In this document: positions 46,589 to 58,376 of the stretch, piece after piece
How positions within the stretch are numbered: position 1 is the stretch's first letter
Layout: each line of letters opens with the position of its first letter
From: Gordionus sp. m RMFG-2023
Lineage: Eukaryota; Nematomorpha; Gordioida; Chordodea; Parachordodidae
Direction of reading: 5' to 3'
DNA length: 64,000 nucleotides
Assembly: GCF_954871325.1 (NCBI RefSeq)
Contig: NC_088776.1
Span: forward strand, 32,536,508 to 32,600,507
Translations under genes and position numbers: made by a program
Notes under the pieces: generated by a model
Database searches by the model: none
What the model was told of the DNA's origin: nothing
The model's input: the letters and a program-made list of their open reading frames with translations, nothing else

Positions 46589-47007
46589 CAGGGCTAGTCG
46601 TACAATTTTTGTCAAAATCATCATATCTCCGAAAATAATGATCGGGTAAGATCTTGCAAAATATCAACCGATATCTTAAACACTTACCTATAAATATACA
46701 CATTATTTCACCTCAAAATTTTTAAAAAGTCATTTTTTAACCTAGTAGCCCCGAACCCATGGTTAGTCGGATCATCGATGGGTATAGTCGAAACAAGTGG
46801 TTTATTAGGCTTCCCATGAGAAAAAAATTTATTTAGAGTTTTATATAATATTCTATTTACAATTATAACAAATAAAATAGCAATCTTTTTTGGCACAGGA
46901 CCCATACCCCCAACTTTTCTGCATTGAAACCAATCTTCAAAATTATGAAAATTTTTATAGTTTTGTTTAGATATAATATAAACATCTTTTATTAATTTTT
47001 TTAGCAA
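46589..47007 (-). mobile_element. Remnant of a pogo-like element
   Basis: GGGGAGACCAGGGCTAGTCG at 46589 resembles the terminus GGGGAGACCGGGGTAAAACG of the pogo-like element at 61943. Sub-terminal repeats of the same phrase follow (CTAGTAGCCCC and GGTTAGTCGG near 46742-46772). A minus-strand frame of 99 codons (46708-47007) starts beyond them but has no motif I recognise. No opposite end was found. Confidence 0.35.
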
Positions 47008-47630
47008 TGTGATAAATATATAAATAATATAATTTTTTTAAATACCCTTTAACAGATAAACCATAAAAAGTTTTCATAAAACTAGATATTCAACCATTTT
47101 ATTTTCCTCCTCATCATCAAATACTTTTTGTTTAATATCTTGGCCTATCGTGAGCATACTGCCAGCGATTTTAAATTTTTATAATGTCTTAAAAAATTAA
47201 AATAAATAAAAAATTCACTCAAAATTTATTTAAATATATAACATCATTTGATCTTATTATCAGGCCAAAATAGCATCCTGATAACTAAAATGTTCATATC
47301 TAATAAAATGTAATAATTTGATTCATATTATATTGTCACTTTTGTTTACTAAATATAATTCAATTTAAATAATTGATCTTATTATCAGGCTAATATTTAT
47401 ATATGGTAAAAAGTGTTCATATTTGTGATTAAATATAATTATAATTTAAATTTAATCAAATAATATGTCAATCACAGTATATACTTATCACAATATATAT
47501 GTTGTATTTCATATCAAATCAAATGAAGATTCAACCCAACCCTCTTCGATTTTTTTTAAAATTTGTATGGTAGTATATATACACTAACTAGTAAAAATTA
47601 AATTTTAATTCCCAACGCAGCTTACTTCAT
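47008..47630. other. Intergenic AT-rich DNA
   Basis: Contains TTGATCTTATTATCAGGC twice (about 47248 and 47371) with similar surroundings, probably a local duplication. No gene. Confidence 0.4.
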
Positions 47631-47635
47631 GAGAT

Positions 47636-47838
47636 TATTGTATCAATTATGTTTAAAATCAATAATGTTTTATTTGTAATTCTTTTATACTTTTATATAA
47701 TAATCAAATTTAACTTCTTATAGTATGCAATTTGATTAACCTCGATAATATAATATTAAATGTAGGAAAGTTATAATATTACAAATATAATATTCAAATG
47801 ATAACCTTTTAAAATATATAAGATATTAAGATATAACA
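47636..47838 (-). repeat. LTR of the gypsy fossil (3' LTR)
   Basis: Matches 51574-51769 over nearly its whole length, sharing AATCAAATTTAACTTCT and AGTATGCAATTTGATTAACC. The duplication gagat lies just outside. Confidence 0.85.
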
Positions 47839-48540
47839 TATCTTATTTCCCACAAAGTTAAGATCGTCTATTAATTTTTTTGTTTACCAAGTTCAAGTTC
47901 ATCTATTTGTTTCTACTGTTTTATCATCTCCTAACCTTATATTGTCATTTGTTTTTATTGATTTAGGTTCAACTGGTTCTTCCCTTATTCGTAGTTGGTC
48001 GGTATGTTTTTGTACGTTTTTTTTCTTTTTCTTCTCCCCTTTTCCAGAATTGTGATGGCGGATTCCCCTGATATACGGCAACCCCTGGTATATCTGCATT
48101 GTTTTTGACATCCACGACAGCTGTTTAGTTTTTCGACATCTTTATCTAATTGTTCCCACCATATATAATGTCTCGTAGTGGATTTCATTGATGTAATACC
48201 CGGATGTCCCGTATGCAATATATGTAAAATTTTTGAACTGAGTACGGAATGATTAATCTGCCATTCCAAAATAAAATACCGTCATCATTTTCTATTTCAT
48301 CTATTCTTGTCCTAAAAGCTTGTAATTCTGGTGCTTTATTTTGTATATTTGTACCATTTATTAATAATTTTACCTTTCTTAAAATTGGATCTTTTGCGGG
48401 TTTCTAAGTTCTTTTGTTGATAGAGTTAATGTGTCATAAGTAAGATTTCTTATATATTCACTGTTTTATTTTCGCTTGTTATTCTATCATCATTTTTCTC
48501 TATTGGGTTTCGCGATAAAGCATCTGCAATTATATTATTA

Positions 48541-48993
48541 CAGGGACCCGAACCGTTATTTATAGCGGTTCACTATGTAAAAAGTTATAATGGTTACGTT
48601 TTGGTTACGGTTCTTAAAAAAAATTTATGGTTCATTTCGGTTCAGCTAATTGTAAAGTTTTATAATGGTTCATTACGGTTAGAATTTTATTTTTATTGAA
48701 GCAACACCATCGTCTAATTTATTTTTATTATAAGCATCTATGAATTATATATATAAAAAAATATATATAAGTTTCAAAATAACCCATCTTTTAATATATT
48801 ATTTGAATGCATAAGTAATATATTTTCTAATATAAATGGTTTCATATTTGTTCGTTGTAACGATAACTCATATTTTAGCCCCGAAAAGGCCCTTTCTACA
48901 GAAACTTGTGTTGCGGGAACCAACAGTACTATAAGAGCAAGTTTATATAATTCTGGATATTCAAATTTTTTCGCATAATCATATGCAGATAAT
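48541..48993 (-). mobile_element. hAT fragment inserted in the gypsy fossil
   Basis: Begins with a hAT-like terminus CAGGGACCCGAACCGTTATT at 48541 and carries the C-terminal dimerisation part of a hAT transposase on the minus strand: YPELYKLALIVLLVPATQVS then VERAFSGLKYELS. The other terminus is missing. It is a different family from the hATs at 180 and 4211 (different ends), though the protein motif is alike. Confidence 0.8.
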
Positions 48994-51573
48994 TTAAGCC
49001 CAACGTAATAATCTTTGGTTTGTTAATGAGCTTAAATCTCTGTTATTACCATATATATTTATTAAAGGTTTGTGGTCCGTTCGTATTTTAAATTTTCGTC
49101 CATACAAGTAGTTATGAAATTTTTCTACGCCGTTTATTATTGCTTTGGCTTCTTTGTCTATTGTAGAATAATTCTTTTCAGCATCTTGTAAAGTTCTCGA
49201 GGTGTAAGCTATTGAAAATTCGTTACCATTATCATATTTTTGCATGAGTACAGCTCCAAATCCTTGGTTAGATGCATCTGTTTTTAATATTAACTCGAGG
49301 TCAGGTTTATAAAACTGTATAATATTTGATTTTTCAAATAATGTATCATCTTTTTTATTCCAATTTCATTTAACATTTTTACTAAGTATATTATGTAATT
49401 CGGCTATGATTCCATGTAAGTTTGGTATGAAACGTGTATGATAGTTTAATATACCTATAAATGATTTTATGTCATGTCTATCTTTTGGAGTTGAATATTT
49501 TTGTATTATTTTATTTTTATCTGGGTGTATTCCATTTTGATCTATTATGTATCCTAAATATGATACTTTTTCTTTCATAAAATTTATTTTGCTTGTTTTG
49601 ACATTAAATCCCGCATTTTGTAATTGAGGACTTGTTTTATATATTCCATATGTTCTGTATCATTTTCCTGTGATTATAACATCATCTAAATAAACTGCTG
49701 TATCTTTACAGTCAGCCAGTAAATCGTCCATGTATCGTTGAAATATTATTGGTGCTGTAGCTATACCGAAAGGTAATCGTAAATAGTGGTGGTATCCATT
49801 TGGTGTTACCATTGTTAATAATTCTTGCGATTCCTCGTCAATACTCATTTTTAGATATGCATCTTTGAGATCTAATGTTGTATAATTATTTCCATTAGCG
49901 ATCTTTGCGATTAATTCTTCAAACGTTGTAGAATGTGATGGTCTTTTAGTAAAAATTTATTCAATGTTACTTTGAAATCACCATATAATCGTAGTTCACC
50001 TGAAGTTTTACGTACCACTACCATTGGAGTACTCCAGGTTACTCTTATTGTTGATTGATTTTCTTTATTATGTTATTTTCTTCCAAACGTTTCAGTTCAT
50101 TTTCAATTTCTACTTTTAAAGGCAACGGTACTCTTCAAGCTGGTAGTGCAATTGGTTTTGTATTTTTTTCCAATTGAAGTTTTATTGGTTCTATATTTTT
50201 TATTAATCCTAATTTATTATCAAACACCTTAGCGAATTCTTTAGATAGTTTGTCAATATTCACGTTACCCATTATTATTATATTTATTGTTGATCATATT
50301 TATTTTTACATTTGTTGGTAACGATAGATCAAATTCCATAGTCCATGGAAATCCAAATAGTGCTGCATCATGTTTTTGTAACTAATAACGGAAGCCATTT
50401 TATTTTATCATCTAGTTGATAAGCATCGCCCATAATTTTTATTCTATTATTTCCATATGTAGTTAGAGCTCTAGCCATTCTAAGTTTTGGCCTCCCAGTT
50501 TTATTCCATATTGATGCATTAATGATGGTTTCTGCTGAACCTGTATCATATTCTATTTTAATATCGTGGTTGTTATTAATACCGTAATTGTTACGTGCTG
50601 TCTATAAATGAAGACTTTTCTTATTGAGAAATCTGAATCGTCGTCGTTACTATTGTAATTTATATACCGTAAACTTTTCTTCTAGAGTTACAACACACGG
50701 CAAAGTGATTTGATTTCTTACATTTGTTACACGTTTTTCCATATGCTGGACAGTTTCTAATAGCATGAAAACGATTATAAAAATAGCACGGTTATCTTGT
50801 ATTATTATTATTTGTGTGGTAGTTATTATAGCCTTGCATTGGTTCTCTTTTTACGTATGTTTTATTTTCATTTTGATTTAATCATTTATTATTATCATTA
50901 TGTTAATTCGTCTCTTTGATTTTATAAACCATTTTAGTAGTATCATTTATTTATAATCGCTAAAGCCATTTCTAAAACTTTGTTTAAGCTTAACGGTTGG
51001 TCTTTAGTATCTGGGTATCTTAAACGTAGTTCTTTATCTAGTTGTGACATCTTTAGTCCAGCGATTAATTGATCGCGAATTCTTAGTTCTACATTATCTT
51101 CAAATTCGCATCTTCGGGCTAGTTCTTTTATATTTTTTAAATAGATCATTATGGATTTTGTTGGTCCGCGACTTAATCTAATAAATCAATTCTAGATGCC
51201 AAAACAGTTCTTTCATCTTTATAAAGTTGTTTTGCAATTTTGTATAAATCTGCCCATACCACATCATCAATTTTTTATGGAAGGAGTAATTTTTTTATAT
51301 CAGTTATAATATTTATTCCTCCATAAGCTATAAATAATTTTTTCAAAGTGGCGTCAGTTTGAGGAATATTTTTAACATTCAGAATAAATTTGATGTAATC
51401 TATATAGTCGTCTAGAGAATACTCATTTTTTTTAAATTCATGTAATGTAATTTTATCCATAATTTCTAACTGATCTATATTTTTTATTCAAAAAAACAAA
51501 AAAAAAGTAAACAATTCTATTTAATATTTAACAAGACCGAAAACAGCGATTTATTTTATACCTCGTCACCAAA

Positions 51574-51769
51574 TATTGTATCGATTATTTTTATTGTAAT
51601 TCTTTTGTATATATATATACTTTTATTATAATAATCAAATTTAACTTCTAATAGTATGCAATTTGATTAACCTCGATAATATAATATTAAATGTAGGAAA
51701 GTTATAATATTGTATTATAATATAATATTCAAATGATAACCTTTTAAAATATATAAGATAGATATAAAA
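51574..51769 (-). repeat. LTR of the gypsy fossil (5' LTR)
   Basis: Direct repeat of 47636-47838. Just inside it, TTTGGTGACGAGG on the minus strand is a plausible primer-binding site. The duplication gagat lies just outside. Confidence 0.85.
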
Positions 51770-51992
51770 GAGATATGGCCATCTTTAGAAGAGAAGATTC
51801 CAAAATACACTATATTTAATTTTAAATATCTCAAAAATTAATTAGTTAAAACATAATTTAAATTTTATTAAATTAAATAGCACTTTAATACGATATAAAA
51901 TTTATTTAAATAAGTCTATTACCAAAACCTGGAAATGCATGTAAAATAAAAGTTGCTTTTTTTCTTTTATATTTTTTTTTACAGATAGACAC

Positions 51993-52474
51993 TATACATC
52001 TTAATATTCGTATTGGGGCGTGGACAGGGCCAAGAGTTATACTTTAAATATAAGTAGCTAAAATCGTTCATAAATATCATTTATATATAGTTATTTTTTC
52101 CAATTTTCAAAATAAATAGAAAACTTTAAATAAAAAAAATAGGCGGGTTGACATTGATGATATCTGGGTCAGACCTAATATGTTTAAAATATGTTTGTAC
52201 CGGATCAGATTATTTAAATAAAATTTATTCAAGAATTAAGTAGCTAATTTTTTATTTGTTTGTAGAATGATCATAAATTTAATTTTGTTTAATTAAATGT
52301 AAAACTCAGTTGAAATAAAATAATTTCTTTATAATAAATTAGGGCCGGGGACAAATAATTTTTATGTCTGGATTTTAAGTACAAATAAAAAAAAAATCTG
52401 GGATCGGGCGGGATATATTTTTTTATAAATCTTTCAGCCCGGGTTAAAAAAATTAGGTCCTCTGCAGATCACTA
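51993..52474. mobile_element. Worn GC-rich hAT-like MITE
   Basis: The right end is CTGCAGATCACTA, as in 52576-52932; the left end TATACATCTTAA is a worn version. Flanking atagacac and gtagacat match at 6 of 8. The interior has GGGGCGTGGACAGGGCC, GGGATCGGGCGGG and CAGCCCGGG blocks. Confidence 0.5.
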
Positions 52475-52575
52475 GTAGACATTATGTCATATTTAACACA
52501 TAGGTTTAACTATTTTATCTTAGAAAAAAAATAATTGTAAAAATATTTATAACTTATTTAGCTAATTATTTATAA

Positions 52576-52932
52576 TAGAGATCTGCAAAGTTAGGCCCGG
52601 CCCGTACCCATCCCGGGCTTAATTCTATTTAAAATAATCGGGGTCGGGCCGGGTTTAATATTTTTAAAAAAATTTCGGGCCGGGTCGGGTCGGACCTTGG
52701 AAATTTTATTAAATATATCTAAATTTATCAATTTTATATTGAATTTTTTATGTAAAATAAAAAATTTTGATTTAATTGATTGAAACTAAACGCTATATAA
52801 CATATGTCTTTAATTTTGAGTAATTATAAAAATTAATTTCTATATTTAAATAAATTCGGGCCAGGCCGGCAAAACTTTAAAAAAATTTCGGGCCGGGCTG
52901 GCTTGAAAAATTAAGCCCGATGCAGATCACTA
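52576..52932. mobile_element. GC-rich hAT-like MITE, best copy
   Basis: Left end TAGAGATCTGCA, right end TGCAGATCACTA, flanked by atttataa and atttatat (7 of 8). It is 357 bp. The subterminal regions carry GGCCCGGCCCG, TCGGGCCGGG and similar tracts separated by A/T-rich runs, in a genome that is otherwise about three quarters A+T. Confidence 0.75.
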
Positions 52933-52940
52933 ATTTATAT

Positions 52941-53655
52941 TACATGAATATCAATGGGGAATTAATATTATAGCATATTAATTAAATAATATTATATATT
53001 AAATAATTGAATGAATTTGAATAAAATTTGACTTTCATTTTTCTTTACATTGGATTAGATAGGGAATTTCTTTGGCCGTTAAAAATCTATTTCGAGATTG
53101 GTTTCCATTCTTAAATATTCAACTTTGCTGATAAATATATAATTGATCCCGGGATATTTCTCGCGTAATTATACAAATCTATAGGTGAGTGTATGATTTT
53201 CATAAGGACATTGCAGGGTAACAGATTAAATCATGGGGAAATTTTCATATATTATTTTTTTTTTATTTATTTTTTTTTATTTATTTTTTTTAGATTGTCT
53301 GGATTTTGGTAGAAATTTTTGATTGTTACCTTTTTCTTTCAATTGGCGTATTTTTAGATTTTTTTTTGATAAATAAATATCGTGTGGATTTTGAAGGAAA
53401 TTTTTTGATACAATATCAAAGTTTTTTAAATTTAACATTTTACCTCTTTATGGATAACATAAATTTCACCAATATGTGTATTTCTTATACAAGGACCATG
53501 GCTTTTTTAAATTAAATTTTTAAATGATATAAATTTATATAGAACTATTTTTGTTTTTCCTTAAAAATATATATATTTCCTTAAAAATATATATATCTAT
53601 ATTATCATTGTATATATGTTATGTTTATTCAAATAAATTGATTAATTATTTAGTA
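52941..53655. other. AT-rich intergenic DNA
   Basis: No gene supported. A poly-T rich stretch at 53250-53290 and a hydrophobic open frame at 53306-53515 are composition effects. Confidence 0.4.
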
Positions 53656-53850
53656 TACCTATTTTTATTAAATTCTTAAATATACTCTGTTTTTCTAAAT
53701 TCTTAAATAGACTTTTTTTTCTAAATTCTTAAATATACTCTTATTTTCTAAATTCTTAAATATACTCTTTTTTTCTAAATTCTTAAATATACTCTTTTTT
53801 TCTAATCTTAAATATACTCTTTTTTTCTTAATTCTTAAATAAAAAATATA
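53656..53850. repeat. Minisatellite, about 28-bp unit
   Basis: About six units of TCTAAATTCTTAAATATACT followed by a T-run of varying length. Confidence 0.85.
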
Positions 53851-53895
53851 TTAAAAAAAAAATAAATAAAAAAAACGCAAGGTCTATAACGAAAG

Positions 53896-54809
53896 TAGTG
53901 AAGGTCACGGTCCGGTCTTTGGTCCGCACTGGACCGATACCCTCGGACCGGACCGGACCACGGGCCTTAAGAAAAAGATCGATCCAGACCGTGGTCCTAA
54001 ATAAAAAGACCGGTCCTGGACCGGTCTTTTTATTTGTTTAAAAAACATATTTTTTTAACCTAATTTGATTTGTTTTATCATTTTATTAAATATAAGAGTA
54101 TTACATAAACAATAAAATTTATCCAATGGTATTGAAGAAAATGATTTTGTGCTTGTGGAGGGCATATAAAAATTAAGAGTAGATTGTGTTTTTTGAGATA
54201 TTTTCATTTTCATCATTAGAAGTATATATTTTATGTTTTATAAGATCTCTGCTTAAGGTACCTAATTATTTTATTAAGAATAAGGTTAAGTAATTTTTAC
54301 AATAAATTATACAGACAGTTTCTTTAAAAAAATAGAACTAGATAATAACTAAAATATTTTAATAATATTATTGCTTATTTTGATTAATTTATTGCTTAAA
54401 AAATTATAAACAATTATTTTGTTACTAGGTGCTGACGATACATTAAATTTGGTACTGCAATGAACACATACTCTATGTTTTTATTGGGACTATAAGTAAA
54501 ATGTTTCTTGGACAAACTTATGGTTTTCATATTGTAAAATAAAAATTAACAAAATCTAAAATGACTCCTCTAGAAAAATATCATAAAATAAAATATACAA
54601 AAAAATTATATTAATTGTATAGTAAAGCAAACTTAAACAATAATAAAAGACCGGTCCGGACCGTGGTCTGGACCGTAAAAAATAAAAAGACCGGTCCGGA
54701 CCACGGTCCTCAAGAAAAAGATCGGTCCGGACCACGGTCCTCAAGAAAAAGATCGGTCCGGTCCGATCCCGGTCTAAGACCGATAGGATCGGACCGTTGA
54801 CCTTCACTA
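53896..54809. mobile_element. GC-rich hAT-like MITE nested in foldback 1
   Basis: The ends TAGTGAAGGTCACGGTCCG and CGGACCGTTGACCTTCACTA are inverted. Flanking aacgaaag and gtcgaaag agree at 6 of 8. The termini consist of repeated ACCGGTCCGGACC palindromes separated by AAAAAGA tracts (53905-54040 and 54645-54790); the 600 bp between them are AT-rich without a gene. Plus- and minus-strand frames in the GC ends are translations of the repeats. Confidence 0.75.
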
Positions 54810-55869
54810 GTCGAAAGGCTTGGTAATACGAAAGGCTAAAAAATAATATTGAAAATAAAAATAACAAAGAAAATGTTTAATGAGATATTTGATTGATTTA
54901 TTGCTTTTAGAGAAAAAATATTATAATAATATTACATTACATATATATAATATATTTAAAATATGGAAATTTTAAGATCTTTTCAATTTTTTTATTAATT
55001 CTTTGAAATAATTTGCGGTTTTTAAAAATTAATTTTATTATATTAATTTTTAAATTAATATTTTTAATTAAATTAATAATTGGTATAATATATTAAAAAT
55101 ATGGAAATTTTAAGATCTTTTCAATTTTTTCATTAATTCTTTGAAATAATTTGCGGTTTTTAAAAATTAATTTTTAAATTAATATTTTTAATTAAATGAA
55201 TAATTGGTTATGAATTTATATATTGAGTAAGTATAAATATATTGTAATTACTTGATAAAGAAGTAAATGAGAAACATAAATTTTTTAAGGTATTTTTAAT
55301 TTGAGAAAGCATTTAAGAGGGGAAAGGCTAACATCTTAAACGTAATTTTGAATATAATTATATCATTAAACTCACAATTTAACCGCTTAGATGTATTTTT
55401 TTACGTTTCCGGTTCACAAAATAAATTTTTTGTCGCGAAAGACATTTATAGGGGAAAGGCTAACATTTTAAAAGTAATTTTGAATATATTTATATCATTG
55501 AACTCAGAATTTAATTCTCTATCCAAAACCGCTTAGATGTATTTTTTTACGTTTCCGGTTCACAAAATAAATTTTTTGTCGCGAAAGACATATATAGGGA
55601 AAAGGCTAACATTTTAAAAGTAATTTTGAATATATTTATATCATTGAACTCAGAATTTAATTCTCTATCCAAAACCGCTTAGATGTTATTTTTTAAGTTT
55701 CCGGTTCACAAAATAAATATTTTGTCGCGAAAGGCATATATAGGGGAAAGGCTAGCGAATATATTTATATCAATGAACTCAGAATTTAATTTTCTATCCA
55801 AAACCGCTTAGATGTATTTTTTACGTTTCCGGTTCGCAAAATAAATTTTTTGTCGCGAAAGACATATAT

Positions 55870-57740
55870 AGGGAAAAATTTTGTGAACCGGAAACGTAAA
55901 AAAATATATCTAAGCGGTTTTGGATAGAGAATTAAATTCTGAGTTCAATGATATAAATATATTCAAAATTACTCTTAAAATGTTAGCCTTTCCCCTATAA
56001 ATGTCTTTCGCGACAAAAAATTTATTTTGTGAACCGGAAACGTAAAAAAATACATCTAAGCGGTTTTGGATAGAGAATTAAATTCTGAGTTCAATGATAT
56101 AAATATATTCAAAATTACTCTTAAAATGTTAGCCTTTCCCCTATAAATGTCTTTCGCGACAAAAAATTTATTTTGTGAACCGGAAACGTAAAAAAATACA
56201 TCTAAGCGGTTTTGGATAGAGAATTAAATTCTGAGTTCAATGATATAAATATTATAAAAATTACGTTTAAGATGTTAGCCTTTCCCCTATAAATGTCTTT
56301 CGCGACAAAATATTTATTTTGTGAACCGGAAACGTAAAAAAATACATCTAAGCGGTTTTGGATAGAGAATTAAATTCTGAGTTCAATGATATAAATATAT
56401 TCAAAATTACTCTTAAAATGTTAGCCTTTCCCCTATAAATGTCTTTCGCGACAAAAAATTTATTTTGTGAACCGGAAACGTAAAATATACATCTAAGCGG
56501 TTTTGGATATAGAATTAAATTCTGAGTTCAATGATATAAATATATTCAAAATTACTCTTAAAATGTTAGCCTTTCCCCTATAAATGTCTTTCGCGACAAA
56601 AAATTTATTTTGTGAACCGGAAACGTAAAAAAATACATCTAAGCGGTTTTGGATAGAGAATTAAATTCTGAGTTCAATAATATAAATATTATAAAAATTA
56701 CGTTTAAGATGTTAGCCTTTCCCCTATAAATGTCTTTCGCGACAAAATATTTATTTTGTGAACCGGAAACGTAAAAAAATACATCTAAGAGGTTTGGGAT
56801 AGAGAATTAAATTCTGAGTTCAATGATATAAATATATTCTAAATTACTCTTAAAATGTTAGCCTTTCCCCTATAAATGTCTTTCGCGACAAAAAATTTAT
56901 TTTGTGAACCGGAAACGTAAAAATATACATCTAAGCGGTTTTGGATATAGAATTAAATTCTGAGTTCAATGATATAAATATATTCAAAATTACTCTTAAA
57001 ATGTTAGCCTTTCCCCTATAAATGTCTTTCGCGACAAAAAATTTATTTTGTGAACCGGAAACGTAAAAAAATACATCTAAGCGGTTTTGGATAGAGAATT
57101 AAATTCTGAGTTCAATGATATAAATATTATAAAAATTACGTTTAAGATGTTAGCCTTTCCCCTATAAATGTCTTTCGCGACATATTTGTTTTGTGAACCG
57201 GAAACGTAAAAAAATACATCTAAGCGGTTTTGGATAGAGAATTAAATTCTGAGTTCAATGATATAAATATATTCAAAATTACTCTTAAAATGTTAGCCTT
57301 TCCCCTATAAATGTCTTACGCGACAAAAAATTTATTTTGTGAACCGGAAACGTAAAAATATACATCTAAGAGGTTTTGGATATAGAATTAAATTCTGAGT
57401 TCAATGATATAAATATATTCAAAATTACTCTTAAAATGTTAGCCTTTCCCCTATAAATGTCTTTCGCGACAAAAAATTTATTTTGTGAACCGGAAACGTA
57501 AAAAAATACATCTAAGCGGTTTTGGATAGAGAATTAAATTCTGAGTTCAATGATATAAATATTATAAAAATTACTTTTAAAATGTTAGCCTTTCCCCTAT
57601 ATATGTCTTTCGCGACAAAAAATTTATTTTGTGAGCCGGAAACGTAAAAAAATACATCTAAGCGGTTTAATTGTGAGTTTAATTATATAATTATATTCAA
57701 AATTACGTTTAAGATGTTAGCCTTTCCCCTCTTAAATGCT
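55870..57740. repeat. Satellite array with higher-order structure (right arm of foldback 1)
   Basis: About thirteen monomers of about 146 bp. Two monomer types alternate regularly: type A has ATATATTCAAAATTACTCTT, type B has ATATTATAAAAATTACGTTT. The order from the centre is AAB AAB AAB AAB, ending in a terminal variant, giving a higher-order unit of about 437 bp. Confidence 0.8.
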
Positions 57741-58376
57741 TTCTTAAATTAAAAATACTTTAAAAAATTTATGTTTCTCATTTACTTCTTTATCAAGTAA
57801 TTACAATATATTTATACTTACTCAATATATAAATTCATAACCAATTATTAATTTAATTAAAAATATTAATTTAAAAATTAATATAATAAAATTAATTTTT
57901 AAAAACCGCAAATTATTTCAAAGAATTAATAAAAAAATTGAAAAGATCTTAAAATTTCCATATTTTTAATATATTATACCAATTATTAATTTAATTAAAA
58001 ATATTAATTTAAAAATTAATATAATAAAATTAATTTTTAAAAACCGCAAATTATTTCAAAGAATTAATAAAAAAATTGAAAAGATCTTAAAATTTCCATA
58101 TTTTTAATATATTATAATGTAATGTTATTATAATACTTTTTCTCTAAAAAAAGCAATAAATCAATCAAATATCTCATTAAACATTTTCTTTGTTATTTTT
58201 ATTTTCAATATTATTTTTTAGCCTTTCGTATTACCAAGCCTTTCGACTTATAGACCTACCCGACCTACCCACTTTTTTCTGATATATCTTTTGATCACTA
58301 ATTTTTAATATTATTTTTAAATATTTTTTAAGATTATTTTTTACGTATCTTTTTCTCTCTTTTGATCGTTAATTTT

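Larger units (their letters stand above)
47636..51769 (-). mobile_element. Broken Ty3/gypsy LTR retrotransposon (fossil)
   Basis: An old retroelement of the Ty3/gypsy family on the minus strand, 4.1 kb, with an LTR at each end (47636-47838 and 51574-51769) and a 5-bp duplication gagat outside both (47631-47635, 51770-51774). In the order of the element, the parts are a gag-like region, a zinc-knuckle region, protease, reverse transcriptase, RNase H and integrase. It is clearly broken, with roughly a dozen interruptions, and a hAT fragment (48541-48993) lies inside it. The LTRs differ at several sites and by a small indel, so the insertion is moderately old. Confidence 0.88.
53880..58256. mobile_element. 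Giant foldback element 1 with satellite arms
   Basis: The outer ends are inverted copies: AGGTCTATAA(GT)CGAAAGG at about 53880, interrupted by a hAT MITE, and CCTTTCGACTTATAGACCT at about 58236-58256. Each arm then has CTTGGTAATACGAAAGGCTA, a block of about 500 bp containing two copies of a unit of about 130 bp (GGAAATTTTAAGATCTTTTC), and a tandem array of a unit of about 146 bp (TTTCCGGTTCACAAAATAAA..TTTTTTGTCGCGAAAGAC). The left arm has about four monomers (55316-55870) and the right about thirteen in reverse (55870-57740). The switch point is near 55870. No coding sequence and no clear target duplication. Confidence 0.85.

Noticed and set aside
54556-54867. Arg/Asp/Gly-rich frames on both strands (plus 54615-54800, minus 54556-54867).
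   Set aside because: They translate the ACCGGTCCGGACC repeats at the end of a MITE; simultaneous open frames on both strands reflect the palindromes.
55316-57740. CRISPR array or other prokaryotic repeat array.
   Set aside because: The units are about 146 bp, contiguous, without unique spacers, change strand in the middle, and the context is a eukaryotic genome.
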